From assembly GCA_022813625.1 (NCBI GenBank), contig JAKLMB010000007.1:558001-622000 (forward strand): a stretch of DNA of 64,000 nucleotides, in the 5' to 3' direction. The DNA is from Aaosphaeria pasadenensis. Lineage: Eukaryota; Ascomycota; Dothideomycetes; Pleosporales. A program made the translations under genes and the position numbers. Positions 51,819 through 63,219 of the stretch are shown here, piece by piece (the stretch's first letter is position 1; each line of letters opens with the position of its first letter). The notes beneath the pieces are model-generated. The model saw nothing but the letters and a program-made list of their open reading frames with translations, made no database searches and had not been told where the DNA came from.

Positions 51819-53505
51819 TGGCAAGGCTTATGCGGATGGTGGAGCTACTGACAGCTACTTGAAGGGAGCATACTCGCTCAACAGGCCCTAAATTGATCGT
51901 AGAACACAAGCGAGGTCTCAAAAATTGTACGGCAGTGCGAGTGCTTGGCCTTTAGAGTGGGTCGCGGGACTAGCGATGAATGCTTCATGTAATAGTTTCT
52001 TAGTCGGTAGAAGTACTCACATGCACAAGCACGTGTATAATGGAGTATCTTACCGGTCCATCACAGTTCGACCTTGGTAACTCGAAACATTTCCACTATT
52101 GCTGTAGATACATCAATCTCAAATCAATTCCACAGTAAGAAGTCTTCCTATTCGATATGCTGGAATTTACCTCCACGGTAGTGGCCACTGGAGTGGGAGG
52201 GGTATTTATACATTGCTGCTTTAAGGTGGGACTTCGACGTTTAGGAAGTCCGTACCTGTCAGGCTCCGTTTTCTCGGAGCTAATGACATTGAGATGCATT
52301 TAAAGCTGATGTTTTCTGCACTTGGGCTATGACAGAGATGAGAGATTCTTTGGACGTTAGTTAGGCTGCATTGTAATGGGATGCTGGATCTGTTTACCAG
52401 GCATATATTGTCGTCATCCAAGAGTCATTGGCTGTTTAAACGTCACTGCTAAAGATGGGACTTCCTGTAACTTCTCTAGTCGGTGACCTAGAGTGTGAAA
52501 AGGGATAATCCGCCTATACACCAACTGCATCAGAAATCGTTGATCGATGTGTTAGGTATCACGTGATGTCGTACAATGTGTTGATTTGTTTGAAGATTCC
52601 TTGATCATTCAACTGGCGATGTAGAAGATATCTCCTGCGGTTTGAGGTTATCGCTGAAATTGAGTTAATGAAGGTGAATGATTAACTCGGTTTGAAAACG
52701 ACATACCGAACAGACTAGCGAAAGAAAGACTCACAGAGGACCTCACACCGTAGCTACCTGAGTGTCCAGGTAGGTATCCGTCACCCAGGGTGATTGGCCA
52801 ATTTTTAGAGTGGTGTGGGCAGATTCTACATGGGGTAATTACCGCTATGCTGGAATGATAAATGCTTTGTTTGATTTGGCCCACGTCCGCATTCCGGACA
52901 TTTGCTACATCATAAGGATCACGCGTGATTCACACTCCCTTGTCAAGATACTGCGCTGGGATGGTCCCCGCCTTGTCTATTATTGCTTGATTGACCGGAA
53001 ACGATCATGAAAGCGGCTTTTGACCCGAGTATCACGCTGCAGGCTTGGTCGCATATGATTGTGCATACATTTTTACAGCTTGATGACAACTTTTCCTTCG
53101 ATCTCAAAGCCGAAAGGAAATATAAAACAGATGTTCGACAGATTCAGAGGTGACCGTTGCTTCTTGACGGTTGCGCCATCGCAGTATCACTAATAAATGC
53201 TCGTATTTTTCGATTCGATTATGACGACCATGGGTTCTAACGTGTTGCTACGATATTCAGCCCTATTGAATCAGGAATAGTACAGTGAGAACACCAGTAA
53301 CGACTAATTGCTCATCCCATCAATAGGCCCTTTCCGGCGGGTTTCTCTTGTTATTACTTCTATGAGCAAGTTCCCAGAGCGTAGTGACGAACAACGCTTA
53401 TCAGTCCTCCGCCCGAGTATTGTGTAGCTAACCTCCAGCTCGAATTCATTCCTTGTGGGAAAATAACCAAATGAATGCCTTGCGTTTAAGCTAATTCAAG
53501 TACTA
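51819..53505. other. Intergenic region, 1.7 kb
   Basis: A/T-rich, with no open frame over 80 codons and no recognisable relic. It separates two plus-strand genes. Confidence 0.45.
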
Positions 53506-55434
53506 ATGGCATCGACATCACTGCACGATGAGACTCCTGAAGGTATTCTCGCCGCTGTTCCAGTCTCGAAATCATTCGGCACAAGATACCCGGTAGGCTT
53601 CATCACTGAGAAGACAACCCCGAAGGATGTTCCAATTAGCGACTCGAGTCTGCCATCAGAACTCTCCCTAGTACCCATCGGCCGTGTTCAACACCCCCCG
53701 CTACCCATGAGTAGGACACGCGAGTTGGCCTTCATCTTCATTACCTGCATTGCGCAATTCCTCTCATTATGCGCACTGAACCAGACAGTTGCACCAGTCA
53801 TGGTCTTATCGAATTATTTTCACCTTCAGGATTACGGGACGCTGAGTTGGTTCTCGGCATCTTTTAGCATGAGTGTTGGCACGTTCATTCTACCCGCTGG
53901 TAAGTTCAATCTTGCGATGCCATTTCTTGCAGCTATTCGCATGACTGCACAATACCCAAGTGATTTCAGGTACTCTACATTGAAACACTTAATAACGGCA
54001 ATACTTTCGGATATTGTCTAACATTTGTCGTGCTTCTTCGGCAGTATTGATATGGCCTCAACATCTGAAAGCACACATATTAATTCGACGAGATAGGTCG
54101 TCTAGGAGATATGTATGGTCCCAAACGAATCTATATCATTGGTTGGCTCTGGTTTGCCTTGTGGTCGCTCATCACAGGTTTCAGTTACCTCTCTGGGAAC
54201 ATCATGTTCAGCATATGTCGTGCGTTTCAAGGAATTGGTACGCTAGGATTCCACAAATCATGGAATTTGTCTCTCATACGTTTTAGGACCCGCATTGATA
54301 GTTCCCAATGCTGTTGCTATGATCGGGCGTACACTTCCAATTGGACAGAAACGAAACATGGGATTCGCTTGTTTTGGTGCTGCAAGTCCAACAGGTGCCG
54401 CAACAGGAGCTGTCTTTTCTGCTCTACTTGCTGACCTTGTTTGGTGGCCATGGAGTTTCTGGATACTTGCCATAGTATGCCTGTTGGTAACCGCCTTGGC
54501 AATTACTATCCTCCCGGACGATAAACTGGAAGGTGATAGGGTAGATGTTCCCCAGCGACCAAATTTCGATTATTGGGGTGCAGTAACGGGTGTTTCTGGA
54601 TTGGTCTCTATCAACTTCGCACTCAATCAAGCCCCACTCGTCGGCTGGCAGGACCCTTATATTGGCTCATTACTTGGACTCGGAATTCTTGCGCTCTTCG
54701 CGTTCATCCTCGTCGAACTATACGCGACCGACTATCCCCTCGTACCTATTAGAGGGCTCCATAGAGATGCAATCTTTGCTCTGGCATGTATCGTCGCTGG
54801 TTGGGCATCCCACGGTATATGGGCATACTATCTCTACCTATTTCTTCAACATCTACGCGGCCACTCTGCACTGCTCACATCTGCCGAAACTTCGCCCGTC
54901 GCTCTCACTGGGGTATTTTTTGCCTTTTCCACCATTTGGCTTCTAAAGCGTCTGAGGGTAAGCTGTGTTATGTTTTTGGCCATGGCTTGTTTCACGATTG
55001 GAGCGATACTCCTGGCCACAATGCCGCTCCATCAAACATATTGGACACAGACCTTCATCTCTATCCTTATCATGCCGGGCGCGATGAATCTGTCATATCC
55101 GGCAGCAAATATCCTCCTTTCTTCGGCGTTACCAAGAGAGAAACAAGGCATTGCGGCTTCTCTCGTCAGTACTATGGTCAACTACAGTATATCCTGTGGG
55201 CTGGGAGTTGCCGGGACAATCGATCGCTATTACATAGAGCATGAAGCAAGCCAGAGAGGTTGGTCACCATCCAAGGGAAATCCAGCACCTTTGAGCGACC
55301 ATAGCGAGGAAACACATGTCCTTCGACTTGCAGGTGCGAGAGCTGCTTTCTTTTTTGCGGCTGCGCTGGGGGGTGTTGGGATGATCATTGCTTTCGTTCA
55401 TATACTGATCACTCGCTTACAAAGGAAAAGCTAA
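53506..55434 (+). CDS. MFS drug-type transporter (DHA2/ATR1-like)
   Basis: Proton-coupled efflux transporter of the plasma membrane, 560 aa. Model join(53506..53899,54097..54237,54287..55434). The long hydrophilic N-terminus (about 70 residues) precedes helix 1 (LAFIFITCIAQFLSLCALNQTVAPVMVL). The conserved loop 2-3 motif is rebuilt across the 197-nt first intron as PAGRLGDMYGPKRIYIIGWLWF. FSICRAFQGIG|PALIVPNAVAMIGR crosses the second intron; then GFACFGAASPTGAATGAVFSALLAD and the late helices follow. Twelve to fourteen helices are plausible. It lies 1.7 kb downstream of the FAD monooxygenase on the same strand and could export its product. Confidence 0.88.
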
Positions 55435-56049
55435 AGTTCCTGTAGCTGTCTTGAATTTTCTGTAATGGTAATATAGTTTTCTTCAATCACATGTTTAGAT
55501 TTATGTTTGAAAGAGAAATTTTTGTTTCTTAGCAATTCCAATGCGTATCATGTAATTGAGCATCAAAACAAGGTTTTTCTTAGATCCACCCGAAACTGCT
55601 ATTATAACTATTCCTAGCTTAGCGCATACTTCGGGTTCGCGGCTTTATCCAACCTCGTGTTCGTGTGTGGTTATCGATTGAACGGAGTAAATTGAGGCGA
55701 GCATGTCCACTTTTAGAGAGGCCGCGGAGGGGTAGCTTTATTAAAGATGCCCCTCCACCTCATTGCATCATACTGTCCATTGATTTGCACCATCTGTATA
55801 ACATCCAACAATTGATTCAAAACATTGATACTTCGTGAGTCATTCAATTCATCCGAGGCATATCTCGCCATTCAATCTAACGTTCTTCAGTGCTAGGCGG
55901 TCTTGAAGATTGGATAATCTGCCTAATAACAAGAAGACGTTCGGTGACATCAGAGTATTTAGTGATCGCAGCGAATACCATCGTCACAGTATCGGATTAC
56001 ACTCGAATTCTCCCTCATCTTCTTTCATCGACAATCAACGGGAATCGTC
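55435..56049. other. Intergenic region
   Basis: 3' region of the MFS gene and promoter of the Gfo/Idh/MocA gene. No gene seen. Confidence 0.5.
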
Positions 56050-57302
56050 ATGTCTACAGGCGTGGCTCTAATCGGCTCCGGTATGGCGAAACCCTTCCCA
56101 TTTCTTGCAGCATGAATGAAACCTGATCATACTTCAATTACATCTGGCTAACATAGTTTCTAGGCATTTTCGCGAAGGAAGAGCATCTGCCTGCTATCCG
56201 GTCAACGCCATTGCTCACTCTCAAAGCTGTGTATTCGCGTTCGCTTGCGTCTGCCAAAGGACTCTCGGAGGGCCTGAGCGATGTAGAGCTGTATAGCGAA
56301 GACCAAGAGGGGCGCACTTTCGATAAGTTGCTTGAAAGGACGGACATCGCTGCTGTCGTGATCGCGTAAGTAGTCTTTTAAGATCTGATTGGGTTTATTT
56401 GCAAACGACGTTTATGTGGAGTTTGTAACGTCACGAGCAGTTGAGGGTGTTGGATTCACGAGGAGTTTATCCTGTTTAAGTAGATTGATTGCTAATTATC
56501 TACCAGTCTGCCAATCCTTGTTCAGCCCGAGTTCATCAAGAAGGCATTGAGCGCAGGGAAACACGTCCTAGCGGAGAAGCCAATCGCCAAGGATGTTGCT
56601 ACCGCTGTTGAACTCGTGAACTGGTACAACAGTAACATCAAGAAGACCGGAGGCCCGACCTTCTCCATCGCAGAAAACTTCCGGTACATAGACTCGTATG
56701 TTTACGGTGCGTCGCAGGTCGCACAGCTCGGCAGAGTCCTTGGATTCCGAACCAGAGTCTCCGCATTTGTCAAGGCTGGAACGAAGTACTTCGAGACCGC
56801 CTGGCGCAAAAAGCCAGAATACCAAGGTGGTTTCTTACTAGACGGCGGTGTTCATTTCATTGCTGCAACACGTCTCCTACTCGGAGACGCCGCGAAGCCC
56901 GTTAAGATTGCTGCATTCAGCACACAATTGCAAGAACATCTTCCCCCAGTTGATACACTGCAGGCTACTATTCTCTTAAAAAACGGATCGTCAGGAACTT
57001 TTGATGTATCCTTTGGAACGACTTTTACGGGCTCTGAATACGCTGTTGCCGCTGAGAAAGGCACAGTGACAGTCACTCGAGGGAAGGTAGTAGTGAAAAA
57101 GGATGGACAGGAAGAGGTCCAAGAGTTCCCCGATGAGGGTAATGGTGTTAAGCAGGAAGTCAAGGCATGGGCTGAGGGCCTAGTCAAGGGAGAGGCAAAC
57201 TCTGAACAGAGTCCCGAAGAGGCACTGAAGGATCTGGAGCTCCTCGAGGCCGGCCTACGAAGTGGAGAGAACAAAGGCGCAGCAGTTGAGCTCAAGTTCT
57301 AG
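56050..57302 (+). CDS. Gfo/Idh/MocA-family NAD(P)-dependent oxidoreductase
   Basis: 342 aa, model join(56050..56080,56164..56365,56507..57302). The Rossmann glycine motif is rebuilt over intron 1 as VALIGSGIFAKEEHLPAI. AVVIALPILVQPEFIKKALSAGKHVLAEKPIAKD contains the family motif EKP with the Lys (about residue 100) that aligns with the catalytic/cofactor Lys. The C-terminal part has GGFLLDGGVHFIAATRLLLG with the catalytic DxxxH. It acts on sugars or sugar-like polyols; the substrate is unknown. Introns are 83 and 141 nt. Its 3' end faces PUS9 at 129 bp. Confidence 0.9.
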
Positions 57303-57430
57303 AGCAGTAATTGGTAGTCGCGATTTGGCATACAAATGATACCAATATTGCTTGCAAAGTCAACATCTGCCTTGTTACCATCTTGTGAGCCAATCGCTGC
57401 TGCAACCTATGGCTAATCTGAAGCCGCCAA

Positions 57431-58867
57431 TCAAGCACTTTTCTTTACTGGCTCAGCCGAGGAAGTGGCATTTTTCTCGTCACCGTCCTCCAATCCGAGC
57501 TTCTGAAGATCGACAGCCAAAGGATCCGACTCTGCAGTAGGCTCTGTAGGGGCATTTGCGTCCGCGCCTGGAGGAGGAAGGGCCCAGTCTGGTAAGCCAG
57601 TCTCGTAGTCCCATTTACCTTCTTCGCAGCGGTACCTTCTCGCGTGTAGGTATATACCTAATTCGTGGGCTCCAGGATCGCTGAATAATGGCGTATCACA
57701 TACTTCGCAGGTCTCGCCCGTCATCTTCTCTGCTTTGCGCTTGTTGTACTGATCAACCATTTCATCATGATAAGCAACGGCATCCGCGACTTCCTCCTTG
57801 CCCATGCGGTTGAGACGTGTCATGATATCCTCTTCATTTTCGTCCTCCGAATGCGCACGCCCAAGGGAAGGTCCAAAAACGCGCTGATTAGCGTAGATAG
57901 GATCGTTGGAAATGGGGTGACCCAGATACTGGAGATGTACGCGTAGTTGATGGGTTCGACCAGTTATGGGAAAGCATCGGACGATAGAATAGCCACGAAG
58001 CTTTTGCCAAGCTAGACTCTCCTGCGAGCTGGTTTGCTCGAAATTCTCGTTGGCATATTCCGACTTATCATCCTTGGGTGGATAATAGGCTAGTCTCTTA
58101 AACACAGTTTTTGCTTCCTTGCCGTTTGCTCGCACACGGTTAAGACCCAATTTAGGACTGATCTGGAGGATAGGTTTCTCGCACACGATCTCCCCTTCTG
58201 GGAATTCGCCCACGACTCTTGTAATGTATTCCTTCTTGACTGTCCTGCCACGAATCTGTGCGCTCATATCTTCAGCAGCTTGTTTGTGCTTCCCAATGAA
58301 CATGATACCACTCGTGAGCCTATCCAACCTATTGCAGGGTAAAGGATTCCAACTGTAACCACGATCTGCCCTCATGAGTTCGATGATAGAATTGAAATTG
58401 TAACGCCCTGCAGGATGTACCGGCATACCAGCCGGCTTGTCAATGACGATAAGATCATCATCTTCGTGTACGATGCCAATTGCCTTTGACGATACGGGCG
58501 GTTCGTGTCGATGCAGTGTGTGCGAAATAACATCACCGTTCTTCACAATTGTATCAAGGCCGGGCACTTGTTTTCCGTTCAAAACAACCCTGCCTTCTAA
58601 GATTGCCTTTTTATAGTACTCAGTAGGCCTGTCCCTAAATTCGCTAGCGAAGATGTCTAAAATCTCCCGTCCACGCCATCGTTCCTTGCAGAAAGTATTG
58701 TAGGTAAAATGGTACGGTTTCACTTTACGCAGGCCATCTTCGAGGTAATAAGGCGGGGGCCAAGGATCGCAAGGCGTTATGACAACTGGTGGGGGTTCGA
58801 CGAAAGGAAATCTATCAGGCGCTGCGGGGGGGTATTTGTCTTTAGGGGGCGAAGGCACGAGAGCCAT
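57431..58867 (-). CDS. PUS9: tRNA pseudouridine synthase of the RluA/Pus9 type
   Basis: Converts uridine to pseudouridine in tRNA (position 32 for Pus8/Pus9 enzymes). 478 aa, one exon, from ATG 58867 (MALVPSPPKDKYPP). An S4-like RNA-binding part (YKKAILEGRVVLNGKQVPGLDTIVKNGDVI) is followed by the catalytic domain: IVHEDDDLIVIDKPAGMPVHP, then CNRLDRLTSGIMFI with the catalytic Asp of the RLD motif, and ITGRTHQLRVHLQYLGHPISNDPIY. The C-terminus contains CEVC and a second Cys-containing segment (RYRCEEGKWDYE) seen in the Rib2/Pus9 group. It could be Pus8/Rib2-like instead, but no deaminase domain is present. Divergent from the thioesterase gene (274 bp). Confidence 0.88.
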   Translation of the reverse strand: MALVPSPPKDKYPPAAPDRFPFVEPPPVVITPCDPWPPPYYLEDGLRKVKPYHFTYNTFCKERWRGREILDIFASEFRDRPTEYYKKAILEGRVVLNGKQVPGLDTIVKNGDVISHTLHRHEPPVSSKAIGIVHEDDDLIVIDKPAGMPVHPAGRYNFNSIIELMRADRGYSWNPLPCNRLDRLTSGIMFIGKHKQAAEDMSAQIRGRTVKKEYITRVVGEFPEGEIVCEKPILQISPKLGLNRVRANGKEAKTVFKRLAYYPPKDDKSEYANENFEQTSSQESLAWQKLRGYSIVRCFPITGRTHQLRVHLQYLGHPISNDPIYANQRVFGPSLGRAHSEDENEEDIMTRLNRMGKEEVADAVAYHDEMVDQYNKRKAEKMTGETCEVCDTPLFSDPGAHELGIYLHARRYRCEEGKWDYETGLPDWALPPPGADANAPTEPTAESDPLAVDLQKLGLEDGDEKNATSSAEPVKKSA

Positions 58868-59140
58868 GGTCGCGTTGGAAGAAACGGGCAACCGTCCTTT
58901 GCTCGCAAGGTAGGCGAGGATCCGGGGAGAAGGCGCCAATGTGGCAGAATGATAGCGAGAGATCCCGTGGAATTATGAAGTAGAGGCGGGACAATCTGTT
59001 TGATTTCCTGCATCTTCAGGGTCTTTTTCGTGAACCTCGGCCGTCGTTTAGCCGAGCCCCCGATTAGCTCCAATGACGACCATATAGCTCTCCACCTCCC
59101 TCCATCATTTGTGCTTAATCATGAGGTATTGCGAGCGAAG

Positions 59141-59713
59141 ATGGCACCCGACGCGCTCAAGACTCGCAAGCGATCGGACTATAAGTTTGAACTGGAATAC
59201 AGGACGCGATGGTAGCTTGTACCCCGATCAACTCGACTCTCCTCCAATTGCTAATAGCGAACGCCTAGGAGCGACAATGACATGTATCACCATCTGAACA
59301 ACAGTATATATTACTTTCTGTAAGACGGAACAGGGCTTTTTTCCCCTGACCGTATCTAATTCCTCGTGTGTAGATTCGATTCCGTAGTAAACACCTACCT
59401 CATCAAACATTGTTCTCTCCATCCTCCTACATCGTCCCAGATCGGCCTTGTGGTGCACTCGCATTGCGACTACTTCGCCCCTATTGAGTTTCCAGCCGTT
59501 GTCGACCTCGCCTTACGGGTTGTGAAACTTGGCAAGAGTTCCGTGACCTATGAAATTGGCGTCTTCGAGCGTGGACATGCAGATGTGAAGGCCGTCGGGG
59601 AGTTCGTACACGTCTTCGTAGATCGCGAAAGCAGGAAGCCGGGCAAGCAGGGCATGGCAAACAATCTCAAGGAAGGTTTACAAAACATATTTGTGGACAG
59701 CGCAAAGTTGTGA
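59141..59713 (+). CDS. Hotdog-fold (4HBT) acyl-CoA thioesterase-like protein
   Basis: 153 aa, model join(59141..59211,59269..59319,59374..59713). The family core is rebuilt over two introns (57 and 54 nt): YKFELEYRTRW|SDNDMYHHLNNSIYYF|LFDSVVNTYL. It contains the DxDxxxHxNN signature of 4-hydroxybenzoyl-CoA thioesterase-like hotdog enzymes, with catalytic-type Asp. VVHSHCDYFAPIEFP and VRVVKLGKSSVTYEIGVFE-type strands follow. The acyl-CoA substrate is unknown. It may be mitochondrial or peroxisomal; the end SAKL resembles a PTS1 (SKL-like) only weakly. Confidence 0.87.
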
Positions 59714-60943
59714 GCCGATCACATTAGGGTCTAGTTCGCATTCACCACGCAGCTCCCTAAGCAGGCGGAACAGAAGGCGAGATGAGACCTCCACCAATGC
59801 ACTATCCGAGCGGTATTGAAAGAGATATTGTTCTGAGATGAAACTGCACAGTAGGTCCCATATAGTACAACGAGCGAGCTGCGGGTGCTATGGAGTCGTA
59901 CTTGTCCGCAATCAACAATAACTGCGGTCTGTTGACCACCATATATGAGTAGAGAACAATATCGAAAGATGACTGTACATCATATTCACCGCACAATAAC
60001 AATATTCACAGAATTAAATTTTTCTTAAGTCTTCGATGGGATTATTTCTGTCCAGTGCTCATATTCTGAGAAAGAAGAGCTCGTCAACGCATGACCGTTC
60101 CGTCAATACTGGTTTCCGCCTGCCAAGTAGAGCTCACATAAGCGACTTTCACATAGTATATAAGCTCGGCCAGTCGGTCGAATTCTGTATCACAGTCGAA
60201 ACGACACCTGAAGCTTGTGCGTAATGCTTAAGGGGATTGTCGACGGGGATGTGATGTTTCATCTGTTTATCGTACAAACCAGGCCACCCCACATCCCGAT
60301 GCCTCTCAATTTTGGCGTCGATCGCATTCTTTCAAAGCTTCCAGAGTTTCCACAAAGTATGGACTCATGCGTCAGAAACAATATGGCGGTTTGAGCAGTG
60401 GGAAATGCACACTATCAGAGACTTCACTGACCTTGGCCGCGCTAATGACCATCTGAAATACAACATTATCAACCTTAGGCCGCGTCATACAATTCTATGA
60501 TTGTTAATAATCTTCATGTACGAATTGCACAATATCGTTCGATCGTCCAGGGCGTTTGCGGTTATGAAACGAATGCTGGTTTGAGTGTCACAGAGAGCAC
60601 GGATATCGGCTTTCAACAGGCTCACGGCAGTTGAATCCTCAAGTGATGTTGAAGAATAGCATAGAGCACAATTGCGTAGCCTTTTTATGGCATTATGTCG
60701 GTGCCAAAATCTTCAGTCGCGTTTCGAGGCACGCAGGCAGACCTGGTTTGTTCTGCTTGGCTTGATTTCGACCTCGAACTGTTATAGACGTCGAGAGCGC
60801 TCAGAGACAATCAGAGCTGGCCTCTCTTTCTGAACGTTTTACTGCATTCCATTGCTCTTTGTCCTTTAGTGATTTGTTTTGATTGTCTATTCTTCTTTCC
60901 TTTTTAGCTGCAGGCAGCTTTTATCATCCGTACTTACCGCAAA
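59714..60943. other. Intergenic region
   Basis: 1.23 kb with only short open frames and no family resemblance; 5' region of the MFS gene. Confidence 0.45.
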
Positions 60944-62818
60944 ATGGGTTGGGGAATTCTCCAAGATGCGCACATGGCGGCACCGCCAGGTACAGCTACA
61001 ATTGGTGGAACCGACGCTACAGGTAAGCTTAGAACAATCGTCTTTGCTTTCTAAGAGTATGGCTGATAAAGAGTTTTATCTCAAAAGATCTCGACATTAC
61101 AAAAGCCGACAACGAATTGCTCAAGCGTGATGGCAATATTATCTTGCAACCCCAACCCTCCGATAGTCCCAATGATCCTCTCAATTGGTGAGAAAGCCTG
61201 GGTTGATTAGATGCAATCGGACTAAGTCTATAGGTCGCGAGCTTGGAAGGAGTCCATCATGGTAATCCTGGCGTTCAGTTCTGGAGTTACAACAGCGTGA
61301 GTCTCCCAGACCAATGCCAGGCTCAGGACTAAATAGATGCCAGACTTGGTCCAATGGTTACGCCTGGTCTTCACGTGGTTGCAGCAAAGTATCATGTCAG
61401 TTTGGACATGGCTTCGAGCCTCCTGATTGGGTTCCTTGCCTTTTGGATAGGGTTTACGACGTTTTTCACAGCCTCAGGCGCGAATATATGGGGGAAACGG
61501 CCCTTCTTCGTGATATCGACCGTCATTCTGTTAGCAACAAACGTTTGGGGGTTCTTCTCCGTGGTAAATGGATCCTACACTGAAGATTCTTCTGTTTCTC
61601 ACTCTGAAATAGTCCTTCCCTTCGTTAGCCGTCATGCGCGTGCTCCAAGGAATGGCTTCGGCCCCTTTGGAAACCCTCGTCACCTCAACAGTTTCTGATC
61701 TGTTCTTTGTCCACCAGCGCGGTACTCGCTTGAGTATTTGGGGTTGCATGCTTGCTTCAGGAGTACTTCTTGGGTATGTCACCTTGGTTATCTGGGGCAA
61801 CTAGTACTTACCACAGAAACAGTCAAACAATCTCTGGCGCAATCATTGAGAACATATCGTTCGAGGCAACATTCGGTATTTCAGCCTTGATATTCATTCC
61901 TATCCTGATGTTTCTATACTTCGTAGTCGTTGAAACAACTTACAATGGACCCCGCGGGACATCCGTGGAAACCGAAGAAAAGGGCTCTTTCTGGTCCGTA
62001 AATACGGATGAGAAAGAGGCCTATCGCTCACAGCTACGTCTCTTTCGCGGTCGACTCTCGGGCGATTCTTTCTGGAAAGGAGCCTGGAAACCTGTACCAC
62101 TTATCGCGTACCCTGCGGTCCTTTTCTCGACAGTCGTCTACGGATCCTACTTCACGTGGCTCCTGACGATATCTGTTCTCTCCGTCACTGCATTCTCGGC
62201 GCCACCATACAATTTAGGTCCAGCACAAATTGGGTTGACCAACTTGCCTCTACTCGTAGTGAACCTCATTGGGTCTCCACTTTCAGGTTGGATGGCAGAT
62301 GCAGTTGCAAAATTCATGGCCCGTCGCAACAACGGTATCTTCGAACCTGAATTCCGACTCACCTTGATGATGATCGCGACGCCTCTCGCAACCGCAGGAT
62401 TTCTGGGCTTTGGAATGAGTGTTCAAAACCAAGCATCTCTGGTCTGGCCGATTGTATTCATGTCCATACACTCACTTTCCGTACCCTTTGCATCGCAAGC
62501 TTCGCTCACCTATGTCATCGATTGTCATCCAAAGGATGCGAATCAAGCTTTTGTTACGATCAATTTCACGAAAGCAGTGTTCACTTTTCTGGCGACGACT
62601 TATGCCAATGGATGGTATGCGAGTGTTGGGCCGAGAGGTGTGTTCGATGCGATCACGCTTATCAATTTGGGAGTATGCTTCCTGACAATTCCGGCCTACA
62701 TCTTTGGCAAGCGTTTCAGAGCTATTGTGAGTGTTCCTGAAAAACCATTAGCAGTCTATATACTAATTGGAGGTTTTAGGTTGCGAGGAGTAAGTTCGGC
62801 CAGAGTGTATCTAGGTAG
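60944..62818 (+). CDS. MFS transporter, DHA1 family
   Basis: 521 aa, seven exons: join(60944..61022,61088..61187,61234..61296,61344..61563,61613..61773,61823..62726,62780..62818). Start MGWGILQDAHMAAPPG is typical of fungal DHA1 (Hol1-like) permeases, then PSDSPNDPLNWSRAWKE before helix 1. GFTTFFTASGANIWGKRPFFVIST is the loop 2-3 region; MRVLQGMASAPLETLVTSTVSDLFFVHQRGTRLSIWG is strongly diagnostic; GQTISGAIIENISFEATFGISALIF follows. The last 39-nt exon gives VARSKFGQSVSR. Several introns (46-53 nt) are needed to keep frame, and all restore family sequence. The substrate is unknown. Confidence 0.9.
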
Positions 62819-63219
62819 TCATTCATCAATATATTTCCTTACACTCATTCATCATTCAAAAGCCCGCGTTCACAGTTTTTATTGGCTACAAACCATTTCA
62901 GCCACGGGATTTAGGCCAGTCACTCACATGCGACCATTTGGTAGATAGGTGATCTATATCAATGTCTTGACGCAACTCCATCGCAGAAGTGCCACACCAT
63001 TCAAAGTATAGTATTCACGTAAGCCTTCCGTTCTATAGCCCCAAATATTAGTTTTGATCTCACAGCGTTTTGAGTACAGTCTATATTAATTTACATATTT
63101 CAAATTGAAAATCTAAACCTTTAATGGTACAACAACGTGTATATTCTTTAATAACTCTATTGACTCAACCGAATGATCTGTGTTCACAGCGATTTCCAAT
63201 GTATTCTAGCTCATTGATT
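62819..63219. other. Convergent intergenic region
   Basis: A/T-rich 3' flank between the MFS gene and the PUL-domain gene. No gene seen. Confidence 0.5.
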